Positions 37,276 to 47,622 are shown, counted from the first letter of the stretch. The stretch is 64,000 nt of DNA from Spongilla lacustris (GCA_949361645.1 OX442423.1:9071459-9135458), one strand, 5' to 3'. Notes: generated by a model not told the origin, from the letters alone. A program made the numbers and translations.

Positions 37276-37950
37276 GCCCCTCCCTCCCTCCCTCCCTCCC
37301 TCCCTCCCTCCCTCCCTCCCTCCCTCCCTCCCTCCCTCCCTCCCTCCCTCCCTCCCTCCCTCCCTCCCTCCCTCCCTCCCTCCCTCCCTCCCTCCCTCCC
37401 TCCCTCCCTCCCTCCCTCCCTCCCTCCCTCCCTCCCTCCCTCCCTCCCTCCCTCCCTCCCTCCCTCCCTCCCTCCCTCCCTCCCTCCCTCCCTCCCTCCC
37501 TCCCTCCCTCCCTCCCTCCCTCCCTCCCTCCCTCCCTCCCTCCCTCCCTCCCTCCCTCCCTCCCTCCCTCCCTCCCTCCCTCCCTCCCTCCCTCCCTCCC
37601 TCCCTCCCTCCCTCCCTCCCTCCCTCCCTCCCTCCCTCCCTCCCTCCCTCCCTCCCTCCCTCCCTCCCTCCCTCCCTCCCTCCCTCCCTCCCTCCCTCCC
37701 TCCCTCCCTCCCTCCCTCCCTCCCTCCCTCCCTCCCTCCCTCCCTCCCTCCCTCCCTCCCTCCCTCCCTCCCTCCCTCCCTCCCTCCCTCCCTCCCTCCC
37801 TCCCTCCCTCCCTCCCTCCCTCCCTCCCTCCCTCCCTCCCTCCCTCCCTCCCTCCCTCCCTCCCTCCCTCCCTCCCTCCCTCCCTCCCTCCCTCCCTCCC
37901 TCCCTCCCTCCCTCCCTCCCTCCCTCCCTCCCTCCCTCCCTCCCTCCCTC
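37276..37950. repeat. (CCCT)n tetranucleotide array, about 675 bp
   Basis: An essentially uninterrupted CCCT array of about 168 units. It runs directly into CAG|TACCC, the 3' splice site of the transmembrane exon at 37953, so it forms the whole polypyrimidine tract of that intron. The apparent LPPSLPPS proteins in these frames are artefacts. Confidence 0.98.
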
Positions 37951-38209
37951 AGTACCCATTGCTGCAGTTGGCCCATACCTAGCCATCACCTTTATCATAT
38001 CCTTCTCTATGGGAATGTTGGTGGCCTCCATCATATTGTGTGTCTGCTACATACCTCGGAGGCCACACCCACCAAAAGTGTACCACTTCCCTCCTCCCCA
38101 TCCCACACCTCATTGGACCACCCCATCAGAGGACCACAAGATGGCGGACAGCAAAGTTCAGTCCATAGAGCTGGAGAGTAATGATGCATATGGCATGGTC
38201 CAGTAGAGT

Positions 38210-39585
38210 ATAGTGCATGAATAGACTGCAGTGTGTGTACTTGTGTAGAAAACTACTTAATACTCTATTATCGTACATGATCAACTGGCGCCATGTGTAA
38301 GTGCTACATACATGCAAGTGTATGTGAGTATCGGGACCTACGTTAGTAGGTCCTATGTAGGATTTGAAGTGTCATGAATACGATTAGCAAAACACCAGAT
38401 TCCATTATTGCCGATGCGCCGTAGAATCAGTTGGAATTTAGTGAGCGTATTTGGACACAGCCGTCGAATATATACAGTGTAGTATAACTGCCGACGTTTA
38501 GAAAGCTCGGACAACAGAGATAACGCTCACTCGTTCCCACCCTCGAACCTTAAAAAAAGTTTCTCCTAATTCTTCTTCTTCTTCTTCTTCTTCTTCTTCC
38601 GGATCTGATAAGATAAGATTCATTCGGATAAGAGGTTTATTGCGCTGTATCTTTGTCACGATTGAAGCGTAATGTTAGCCGTTATGCGGAAGCACTAGAA
38701 CCACCAAGTTAGAAACTTACTGCCGAGTCGGATTTGTTTTATTATTTTCGTAAGCGGAGTTATGCTTGACACAAATTCGATCTTTAGCAACTTAGCAATA
38801 GCCCACAACAGATTTTATCGGCCCTTGGAAACCATAAAGTGGAGATCCAGAATAAACTTGTGGTTGAGCACGTGTTTCTGGCCAGTGTATTATGCAGCTG
38901 CAGTCGCGTCGATCGCCAAGAGAAAAGAATAGTGCAAGAATATTGCCAGTTAAATTATGACACTGACAGTTGTACGTGTGGTTGTGCTGACGAGTCGCGC
39001 GATGAAGCTCCGAAAGACCGTTCACGTGAAAAAAATGAACGCTACAAAGCGGGTTAAGCCGATCGCAAAAGTAAGAAGGATCGATAGCTAGCATGAAGGC
39101 AGTAAGAAGGATAGCGTGAAAGTGGGAAACCACTGCATGCAACTGGCCGTCGCTATTAAGGCCAAAGAAGTTGGCATTGGTTGGCCATGGGTGACGTATA
39201 CAGGTGAGCTACCTAACATACAACGAGAGTAACACTATATTTGCGCCCCCCCACCCTCATGTAAGCAAGCTGTCAAAGATGACCTGTTGGTAGGACCATT
39301 TATAAGTGAGTTTTGTTCAATGCCGACAATGGTAACGGGAATGTCCTCCACAATTGCGTGGTCCCACTAGAGCAAATCAGGTGCTGCTCATTCAAGCTGC
39401 AAAGGTGATGGAAAACAGAACACCATCCCACCAGGATGGGAGTGAACCACTCCGAATAGGTGGGTGTATGTGACTGTGTGTGTTGAAAAGTGTGTGCCAT
39501 GTCTCATGGATATGTTGCCAAGTGGTGTAGTGTTGTCCTAGCTATCCCCCTCCCCTTCCCTCCTGTCTCATCTTCTCTTTTCTCC
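38210..39585. other. Interval without recognised genes
   Basis: Contains a (TTC)n run at about 38567-38598 and a short hairpin GGGACCTACGTTAGTAGGTCC near 38334. Short open frames on either strand have no recognisable similarity. Confidence 0.3.
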
Positions 39586-39589
39586 TACC

Positions 39590-40125
39590 CTTCCTCTCCA
39601 TTCACTTCTCCCCTCCCCTCATCTCCCCCTTCCCTCCTCTCTCCTCTCCCCCTTCCCTCCTCTCTCCTCTCCCCCTTCCCTCCTCTCTCCTCTCCCCCTT
39701 CCCTCCTCTCTCCTCTCCCCCTTCCCTCCTCTCTCCTCTCCCCTTCCCTCCTCTCTCCTCTCCCCCTTCCCTCCTCTCTCCTCTCCCCCTTCTCTCCTCT
39801 CTCCTCTCCCCCTTCCCTCCTCTCTCCTCTCCCCCTTCCCTCCTCTCTCCTCTCCCCCTTCCCTCCTCTCTCCTCTCCCCCTTCCCTCCTCTCTCCTCTC
39901 CCCCTTCCCTCCTCTCTCCTCTCCCCTTCCCTCCTCTCTCCTCTCCCCCTTCCCTCCTCTCTCCGCTCCACCTTCCCTCCTCTCTCCTCTCCCCCTTCCC
40001 TCCTCTCTCCTCTCCCCCTTCCCTCCTCTCTCCTCTCCCCCTTCCCTCCTCTCTCCTGATCCCCTTCCCTCCTCTCTCTTCACCCCCTTCCCTCCTCTCT
40101 CTTCCCCTCCTCCTTCCCTCCTTTC
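39590..40125. repeat. CT-rich minisatellite (about 22-bp unit)
   Basis: Tandem units of TCCCTCCTCTCTCCTCTCCC plus CCT, with a few shortened units. It is pure pyrimidine on the plus strand apart from rare changes (for example CGCTCCACC near 39964). Frames through it encode low-complexity proteins with no biological support. Confidence 0.95.
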
Positions 40126-40129
40126 TCCA

Positions 40130-40870
40130 TTCCCTTCTAAAAGACGAGCGGAACACGTCTGAAAGTGAAAGCTAGTAGCCCTATTAAAAGAACGACCCCA
40201 GCCCAACTACTTCAAATTTTAGCAAAGCAAAAGCACGTGCTTGTTTATTGTACGAAGAGGATCAGTATTCGAAATAAAAGGCAGGCAATCTGGTAAGCAT
40301 CTTTTGTGTGAATGGCGAATTGCTCTGATCATATACATGTACTCACATCAAGGACAGACATTTATGGCGATTATTCCTGATGCCTTCACTACTGGCTTTG
40401 AAGAACATATGAGTACCTTCAGTCAAGAGGTGAGGGCTTTGAATCCTGTGAGGATAGTTGTGATGGAGATTCGGGTTGGGGCTACATGTATGATGTTTTG
40501 GTTGGAGCCATGGGAAGGGCATTTATGGTTTGAGCTCACATTATATTTTGTGACTTCACTACTAATTCCTCCTTTCCTACGCTACTACTTTCTTTAGGGA
40601 TCCCCTCATCTTCCAGTCACATGCCAATTCAGAGACATTAACTGTTTAAAGGAAATTGTTTGATTGTGATGTGATTTAATGATGATAGCAAGTGAGCAGA
40701 ACAAACTGTCCTATTGTACATACTGCTGTGATGTATGTGATGCAATGGGTTGTATTCCAAGATTCCCCTTCCTTCTACGTTTGTGCTCCTGCATGCAATG
40801 TATAAGTACATGTCGGAACCCGCCGGGGAAAAAAAAGGAGTGAAACAAGATATAAAAATTTAATTAAAAT
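40130..40870. other. Interval with an unassigned 118-codon frame
   Basis: The plus-strand frame 40241-40597 begins MFIVRRGSVFEIKGRQSGKH and includes MAIIPDAFTTGFEEHMSTFS. I do not recognise it, and there is no clear splice or family context. It may be random or part of a decayed element. Confidence 0.2.
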
Positions 40871-40876
40871 AAAATT

Positions 40877-41115
40877 GGTGATGTAGGATTTGTATAGATA
40901 GCAATTGAGTAAAAAGTAAGGAAACAAGGAATTACGGATATTATGCATTCATTAAATTATAAATATTACAGACCTACATTATTTAGCAAATCTACCTGCC
41001 TGAAAGTCTGCTAAATGTAGGTATGTAATATTTATAATTTAATGAATGCATAATATCCGTAATTCCTTGTTTCCTTACTTTTTACTCAATTGCTATCTAT
41101 ACAAATCCTACATCA
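40877..41115. mobile_element. Palindromic MITE, GGATTTGTA..TACAAATCC family
   Basis: Near-perfect inverted halves (AAAATTGGTGATGTAGGATT and AATCCTACATCACCAATTTT; GGAATTACGGATATTATGCA and its complement). Arms are more alike than in the copies at 11310 and 62441, so this is the youngest of the three. Confidence 0.85.
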
Positions 41116-41147
41116 CCAATTTTATTTTAATTAAATTTTTATATCTT

Positions 41148-42193
41148 GTTTCTAAAGTGGTTGCATGACCCTCATCGTGCCTGATGCAGGGATAACAAAA
41201 TTTATTAATAAAGATGAAATAACAACTAAAAATATTACTACAGGTACGGGGGAGAAGAGGAGTAAGAGGAGGAGGAGAGGAGTACCAGGGGTCCTGGGGG
41301 AGGAGGGTGAAACAGTGTCAATACGCCTCCACATAATTACGGTATTATGAACACACTGTACCAAATACTCCCACATACCTCTCGTACACTTGCCACGGTT
41401 AATTAGTCAGTATCCAGCTTTAGTGAGCTTGACTCGAGCACTGAACAGGATTGTCGACATGTTGCGAGCAGCCGTTAGTTAATACTAATGTTAATTTGTG
41501 GCGATGGGTTTTAATTAAGGGGGTTAACATGTCATGTATTATTTATAGACCTCTACATGTAGCTATTATTATACATGTTATAGTGCAAAGGTATGTATAA
41601 TGGTGCACAATGCAATGTCCGGTGTACGTGTACGAATAGGACTACCTAAGAACGGTACCTGCAATAACTTATTAACATGATGCGCACATGCAATATATTT
41701 CTAAAGTGGTTTTATGACCCTCATCGTGCCTGATGCAGGGATAACATAAAGATGAAATAACATTACTACATGTACGGGGGAGAAGAGGAGTAAGAGGGGG
41801 AGGAGAGGAGTACCAGTGAAACAGTGTCAATACGCCTCCACGTAATTACGGTATTATGAACACAATGTAGTACTCCCATATATTTCTTGCCACGGTTAAT
41901 TAGTCAGTATCAAGCTTTAGTGAGTTGACTCGAGCACTGAACAGGATTGTCGACATGTTGCGAGCAGCTGTTAGTTAATATTAATGTGCGATGGGTTTTA
42001 ATTAAGGGGGTTAACATGTCAAGTTATTTATAGACCTCTACACGTACATGTAGTTGGGCTATACATGACTGATGTTATAGTGTAAAGGTATGTGTATAAT
42101 GGTGCACAATGCAATGTCCGGTGTACGTGTACAAGTAGGACTACCTAAGAACGGTACCTGCAATAACTTATCAACATGACGCGCACGTGCAAT
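41148..42193. repeat. Tandem duplication (about 545 bp and 500 bp) upstream of receptor copy 5
   Basis: The unit from TTTCTAAAGTGGTT to GCGCACATGCAAT is present at 41148-41695 and again at 41696-42193. The second copy has several internal deletions (for example the AATTTATTAATA and CCAGGGGTCCTGGG stretches). The second unit ends 27 bp before the start codon of copy-5 exon 1, so the duplicated unit is the immediate 5' flank of that gene. Confidence 0.85.
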
Positions 42194-42504
42194 CTTTTTT
42201 TTTTTTTTTTTCCCTCTACATGTATGTCAAGACCGCCATCTTGATCGCTGTCCTCTTTGACCTGGGCACAGTCCACCAAGCTCGAGGTATGTTAATCAGG
42301 CTGGGGACGAGACTAGACTGCATCGTTGTGAGAGCAAGAACGATCATACTTCTTGCAGTAATCCTGGCAGGCAGGCATGCAGTGTAGCCTGTAGGTATAA
42401 ATTAAAAGCATCAAAATTTAAGTGAATGAAGTGAGTGCACGTGCACCATTGCGTGGAGGCAGGGCTAGCCATAAGCCACACCTCCTACACGTGTTTTGGG
42501 TATC

Positions 42505-43815
42505 TGTTATGGACCCGCTTCGCCACCGCGTAGCTCGCGCACACCAACGAGACAATTTAACTGTCACTCTTTATCTTTAAGACCAATGCACACACATTGC
42601 ATGTGATCTACACAAGACAAAACCCAATACTGCCTATCCACTCTCCTCCAGCTCTCTCTCTAGCTCTCCTTTTATACCCTGCTGCTCCTAGTCACAGGTC
42701 ATCCTTTCAGAGTTGGACCCCCTTTCATCCATCGGCCCTCCTTGCATTCTGCACCCTGGCACCTATTCATAGGGTCGCCCTCTTCACTCTCGTCATGCTT
42801 AGCTTTGCTCCATGACACTCCACCACCCTTCTCCAGCGACACACCTGTCGCTCCATCACTAAACGCTCTGGACAAGGCATCCGCATTTATGGACTTCAAT
42901 GCCACAGGCATAAGGGAAGCATATCCCTTCCTACCCCTCGAACACTTCTGGCATATCGCACAGCATCTGCACCACTCTGCCACATCACGGTATACTGACG
43001 GCCAGTAGAACCGCTGTAGCACTCGCTGCACCGTCCGTTTCTTCCCCATATGTCCAGCCAAAGGGATTTCATGAGCCACCGTCATAACCGTTCTCCGAAC
43101 TGCAACCGGTAGCACCAACTGCTCAATCGCCAGGCCTTCTCCATCCGAAAGTGGCTGCCAATGACGATATAGCATCCCGTTCTCTTCATAAAACCACACG
43201 TTCACCTTCGTGCGCTCTCCTTTCGCCGCCTTCCACAACGGCTGCAAAGTAGGGTCTTCCCGCTGCAATCTCTGGATCTTTTCCACATTGAACAACTTCT
43301 CCCCCTCTCCATCGAGGTGCTCCGGCTTCTCTGGTGCCTTCAAGCCTTCTGCTTTGTGTAGCACTGCCGCGTTGTCCAAACTATTCTTTAAACTATCCAT
43401 TGCAACGTCGCTATCCACCTGTTCCATCACAGGCGTGGCCTTTGCCCCACTCTGCTTCTCTTTTTGTACGGTACGGGCATCCTCCTCCATCCGCTTCTTT
43501 GCCTGAGCCCGCGTAGTCGCTGCCATCACCAAACTCTTCTTGGGACCTTCAACCGTCGGACCGATCTTCACCAGCTCCGGTACATCTCTCCCCAATAGCA
43601 CTGACATTGGAAGCTTATTCACAGCTGCTGCCTCCAACCAGTAGTGCTTCTCGTCCACAATGACCTCGACTCGGGCTAATGGATAGGCAGTATTGGGTTT
43701 TGTCTTGCGTAGATCAAATGCCATGTGTGTGCATTGGTCTTAAAGATAAAGAGTGACAGTTAAATTGTCTCGTTGGTGTGCGCGAGCTACGCGGTGGCGA
43801 AGCGGGTCCATAACA
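42505..43815 (-). mobile_element. Inverted-LTR foldback retroelement with 5-bp target duplication GTATC
   Basis: GTATC flanks both sides (42500-42504 and 43816-43820). The left part (42505-42817) is a full LTR on the minus strand (TGTCATGG to CCATAACA, with TATAAAAGG) preceded by a polypurine tract (GGAGAAGGGTGGTGGAG). The right part (about 43676-43815) is the same R-U5-like half of the LTR, inverted, also ending CCATAACA at the border. Between them is a deleted Gypsy-type pol fragment on the minus strand. Both outer ends are therefore the same LTR terminus. The insertion lies in intron 1 of receptor copy 5. Confidence 0.85.
42699..43724 (-). pseudogene. Gypsy-type pol fragment (protease end plus integrase zinc-binding region)
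   Basis: The minus-strand frame of 341 codons shows the end of an aspartic protease (LPMSVLLGRDVPEL), then an integrase N-terminal His/Cys domain (HEIPLAGHMGKKRTV, WCRCCAICQKC), then NADALSRAF, normally found at the end of RNase H. Reverse transcriptase and the integrase core are missing, and domain order is disturbed. The first roughly 16 codons are the inverted LTR arm read backwards, and the last roughly 40 run into the 3' LTR, so neither end is native. Confidence 0.75.
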
Positions 43816-44445
43816 GTATCATCAAGTATAATCACTTACAAACAAGCTGGGACAAGATTTTATCTTAGTGCTATCCTGAGGTGATATGACTTGCTTCCTC
43901 ACAGGTGATGCTGATGGCTTCTCATGTGATCCCTCACTCTCCATGCCCCTCTGTAGTGGAGATATGGTGGCCTGTACATACATAGCACATGCTAACAGTT
44001 CTGGAACGACTGTATGGAAATTTCTAAATGGGAAAGAATGCGCAATCAAAGTGCCACAACAGTGTATCACACCAGCTACTATTAATAGAACACTTACATG
44101 TGGCGAACACTTGAATGCTGCTTATAACTGCTCCACCTCCTCCCTCAACATAACAGCCGACATCAGCTTGAATGGTCTGGTGATCCAGTGCTGGGATAAA
44201 AGCACCGACATCTTGGTGGGCAATAGTAACCCTCACCATAGTGACAGGTTAGCCTGTGTATGTAGAAGTAGACCTGTATTAATGCCCTCCATGCACAGTA
44301 AATGGTTCTGTTGACGTCATTTTGGTTCCAAACACTCTATATGTAAAGATCAGTGTATGTGAATGTCATTGCATTGTGGCAAAGAAGCAGGTCCAACCAG
44401 TACGGGGCAGCTATGGCCAAGCACATATAATGTGTAATATAGGGT

Positions 44446-44660
44446 AGGTGCTCATGGTGTAGGTGCTCATGGTGTAGGTGCTCATGGTGTAGGTGCTCAT
44501 GGTGTAGATGTCATGGTGTAGGTGCTCATGTTGTAGGTGCTCATGGTGTAGGTGCTCATGGTATAGATGCTCATGGTGTAGGTGCTCATGGTGTAGGTGT
44601 CATGGTGTTCATGGTGTAGGTGCTCATGGTGTAGGTGTTAATGGTGTAGGTACTCTCATG
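44446..44660. repeat. 15-bp minisatellite
   Basis: Tandem units of GGTGCTCATGGTGTA with small variants, in the intron between the Ig and FN3 exons of receptor copy 5. Confidence 0.9.
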
Positions 44661-44805
44661 TGTCCAAAAGCTCCCTATATGCACACATGGTTCACTTGTG
44701 GATATACATGTACAAGGCTTCACATTTTGATGTCCACACCTCCAGCTCCACCTAACCCTCCTGTGGTAGCTAATGTCCACACCTCCAGCCCCACCTACAA
44801 CATGG

Positions 44806-45166
44806 GGAGAGGAGGGGAGGGGAGGGGAGGGGAGGGGAGGGGAGGGGAGGGGAGGGGAGGGGAGGGGAGGGGAGGGGAGGGGAGGGGAGGGGAGGGGAGG
44901 GGAGGGGAGGGGAGGGGAGGGGAGGGGAGGGGAGGGGAGGGGAGGGGAGGGGAGGGGAGGGGAGGGGAGGGGAGGGGAGGGGAGGGGAGGGGAGGGGAGG
45001 GGAGGGGAGGGGAGGGGAGGGGAGGGGAGGGGAGGGGAGGGGAGGGGAGGGGAGGGGAGGGGAGGGGAGGGGAGGGGAGGGGAGGGGAGGGGAGGGGAGG
45101 GGAGGGGAGGGGAGGGGAGGGGAGGGGAGGGGAGGGGAGGGGAGGGGAGGGGAGGGGAGGGGAGGG
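44806..45166. repeat. (GGGGA)n pentanucleotide array, about 360 bp
   Basis: About 72 uninterrupted units. The array begins immediately after an FN3-like start (44746-44803) and keeps the frame open as GGEGR repeats. Every unit has a G4 run, so the plus strand is a candidate for G-quadruplex formation. Confidence 0.98.
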
Positions 45167-45431
45167 TGATCATCATGTCTTTAGCTTAGTGAGCATTACT
45201 AGCACAAGGATCCTTCAGAGGTTATCAATGGGGGGGATGCGGCTTCAGGGACAAAACCCTGGACATGTATGGGGGGTGATCACTGCCAAAATTCACACCC
45301 CCTATCAATCACTTAGGGGGGGAGGGGGGGGGGGGGGTTATGCAATGTTACAGATTATGACATAAGACAAGCCCAACCGCCATTCCATACCGTTGGAAAC
45401 TCGGACTTGCGTTTGTATTATTTGTGATAAT

Positions 45432-45471
45432 TCAGGCCCGTAGCCAGGGGGGTGCAAACGGGTGCAATTGT

Positions 45472-45507
<36 letters not shown>

Positions 45508-47043
45508 ACTGGATGCAAGGTCCACTTGGCAGGCTAGGAATATTATTCACTTGATTGTTTATTGCAGTGCAATCTACACATATTTGAATGACAACTGCCA
45601 GCTGTCTGCATGTATATTGTGCACGTGTAAGAGCACTGGTACGATCCAAATGTAGGATCGGAAAGATGGCTAGAAGGTACTGTGCATGTATCATATTTGG
45701 CATAAACAGCTCCGTATATCTAGTACCCCAGATCAGTAGCAAGAAATTCGGTCCGGCATTCCCTCCTATATTCGATTTATTTAGCCCTTTGGGTGCCAAG
45801 GGCATATATACTACATATCACAGTTCAATGTCCATGATAGCAGGACATACATGTTAATCGATGTACAACAATAACTCCATTCTGTTCTTGAAGATGGGTG
45901 CAATGAGTTACATAGGAGGAGGAATATGGTACATGAATAAACTAATCATAGCAAGTAGTACAACTCTTCAAATTTCAGCAACACTACATAAACTGTTACC
46001 AATACATCCCACAGGTCATATGCTACGTGTGCACATTTTTGATGTGGGAGAAACTAACGCAAGTAGTTATCAGTTTGTGGAGCAAATCATATACATGTAC
46101 AGTACTCCATCGTCTTGAGTGACATGCAAACATTATTTGATACATGTATGTAATGTACATGCACAAGGTGTACCATGTACATAATTATATCATTATTATA
46201 CACATCTTGGCACCCAAAGAGTTAAAGAGTGCTTCATACAAAAAAAAGATGCCTGTTACAGTTGTCGTCTGCTTGGTTCTGACTTGTTTTCAAATGTGCA
46301 TGAACAAATTATACTGGAATACATACTAGTGGAATCTAAGCATCATCTGTGCTCACAGGCAATCTGGTAGTTTTTTTCATATGCATGGAACTGAATAAAT
46401 TCATAGTGTTTTTGTAGTTTATCTCTTTGGGTGCCAGATGTGTATAATTATGTACATGGTATACCTTGTGCATGTACATACATTACATGTATCAAATAAT
46501 GTTTGCAAGTCACTCAAGTACTGTACATGTATATGATTTGCTCCACAAACTGTCCACTGCTGATAACTACTTGCGTTAGTTTCTCCCACATCACAAATGT
46601 GCACACGTAGCATATGACCTGTGGGATGTACTGGTAACAGTTTATGTAGTGTTGCTGAAATTTGAAGAGTTGTACTACTTGCTATAATTAGTTTATGCAT
46701 GTACCATATTCCTCCTCCTATACTTAACTCATTGTTACTTAACTCATTATACCCATCTTCAAGAACAGAATGGAGTTATTATTGTACATCCATGCATGTC
46801 TGCTATCATGGACATTGGGCTGTAATATAAATATGCCCTTGGTACCCAAACTGTTCTGCATCAAACAAGTGTTGGCTGGGTGCACCTTTTCTGGGGCTTT
46901 CTCAATTTCATACAAACCCTGCATCTGGCAGTGTGGGCCCTACCATACATACATGTATTATCCTGACTACACCACTGGTTGAGTCCACTTATAGCCTGCT
47001 TTGCACCCCCCCCCCCCAACATACAACCTGGCTACGGGCCTGA
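45432..47043. mobile_element. Terminal-inverted-repeat element with TAAT target duplication and inverted inner modules
   Basis: The ends TCAGGCCCGTAGCCAGG and CCTGGCTACGGGCCTGA are inverted and flanked by TAAT (45428-45431 and 47044-47047). Inside, two modules of about 430 bp (45783-46222 and 46427-46852) are inverted copies of each other, and each module itself starts and ends with CTTTGGGTGCCAAG-type inverted repeats. A run of about 34 C follows the left end. No transposase was found. Confidence 0.8.
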
Positions 47044-47298
47044 TAATCCGCGTAAAGGGTTCTTCCATCACTCGTCGTCGACAAGTGTTATCGACGCCCC
47101 AGTGCCAACACAGGATGGTAGAATCACTAGCGTATCGCGAGATTCTAGGCCTATCGATGAGCATACTAGTACAGAGCAAATCACGTGAGAGGCTGGTCCC
47201 AGTGGGGGGGGTATATGTAGCAATGGATTTCCGGACTGAGTCAGTCTAAGCGTTTGCACAAGTGGCTACGAACTATTTTTTGGACTTCTACCTGTGAG

Positions 47299-47622
47299 AT
47301 GACGACAGAAGAGGCAGTGGCTCTACTCCTAAGCGAGGTGCGGAAGCAGCGAGATGGTCAGGAGGCGATGCGGTCGGCGCAAGAAGAGACCTCACAGAAA
47401 CTCGCCCGATCTAGTGGCCGCCGAGACCTGTACACTTTTAAAAGAAAGGGGAACGAAAACCAGTTTCGTTTTAACCAGGATGTAGAAGACGCGTTTGCGG
47501 AGGTGTCTGCCGGGCTTAAGAAAGTGAATCCCGACGATCTGGGCGAAAGAGGAAAGCTAGGGCTGCAGAAGGCAATGAGCGCAGCCGAAGAAGGTATGTC
47601 TGTGGGGAGCCTGGGCACATGA
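47299..47622 (+). pseudogene. Truncated gag-like ORF1 of Ngaro-like copy B
   Basis: Starts MTTEEAVALLLSEVRKQRDG and follows copy A through LGERGKLGLQKAMSAAEEG, then diverges after about 98 codons into CSVGSLGT-like sequence. The region after it (SLGT, frames with CPKRYMHEEFDLD) suggests a deletion relative to copy A that removed most of the C-terminal half. Confidence 0.65.

Larger units (their letters stand above)
35840..38206 (+). pseudogene. Ig/FN3 receptor-like gene, copy 4 (partial, frameshifted FN3 plus transmembrane exon)
   Basis: An FN3-1-like exon starts near 35840 after CAAG in phase 1 and shares LTVAWAPPTTGG and YNVSINDSSSPVV with copies 1 to 3. At 36000-36008 there is an extra CA in the CACACACC stretch compared with copies 1 and 3, which breaks the frame. 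Past 36070 similarity decays and the end of the FN3 domain is lost. A transmembrane exon at 37953-38206 starts in phase 1 after CCCTCAG. It encodes a TFIISFSMGMLV membrane segment and a tail ending IELESNDAYGMVQ, closely matching copy 2. No signal peptide, Ig exon or second FN3 exon was found between or upstream. This may be a pseudogene; the frameshift alone could be a base-calling error, but the missing exons could not. Confidence 0.65.
42220..45166 (+). pseudogene. Ig/FN3 receptor-like gene, copy 5 (signal exon, Ig exon, FN3 exon invaded by GGGGA array)
   Basis: Exon 1 at 42220-42286 encodes a signal-peptide-like segment (MYVKTAILIAVLFDLG), has the same 67-bp length as copy-1 exon 1, and ends at GAG|GTATGT in phase 1. 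Exon 2 starts at 43905 in phase 1 after CCTCACAG. It encodes a Cys-rich Ig-like domain (CSGDMVACTY, WKFLNGKEC, TLTCGEH, NCSTSSLNITADI). Its donor is either at 44240 (phase 1, weak GTGACA) or 44247 (phase 2, stronger). Exon 3 starts at 44746 after CCTCCAG and reads [19 protein letters not shown], a typical FN3 start. It then runs directly into the GGGGA array, which would be translated as GGEGR repeats. Intron 1 contains the inverted-LTR element at 42505-43815. The family assignment rests on exon order, phase and domain type. A working product is doubtful because the FN3 core is missing. Confidence 0.55.

Noticed and set aside
37225..38206. Long open frames of LPPSLPPS or GGREGGRE repeats
   Set aside because: They are translations of the CCCT array on both strands. 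Only the part from 37953 (transmembrane exon) has independent support.
39490..40206. Low-complexity frames with SPLPLPSSLL or EERGGKGERR repeats
   Set aside because: They are produced by the CT-rich 22-bp minisatellite in several frames and on both strands; no conserved domain.
41152..41376. Minus-strand frame with a hydrophobic stretch (LLLLLLLFSPVPVVIFLVV)
   Set aside because: The hydrophobicity comes from a purine-rich plus-strand tract, and the duplicated copy at about 41700-41830 has deletions that do not preserve the frame.
44508..45365. 285-codon open frame rich in GGEGR and CSWCRCS
   Set aside because: It joins a 15-bp minisatellite and the GGGGA array. Only the short FN3-like stretch after 44746 is meaningful.
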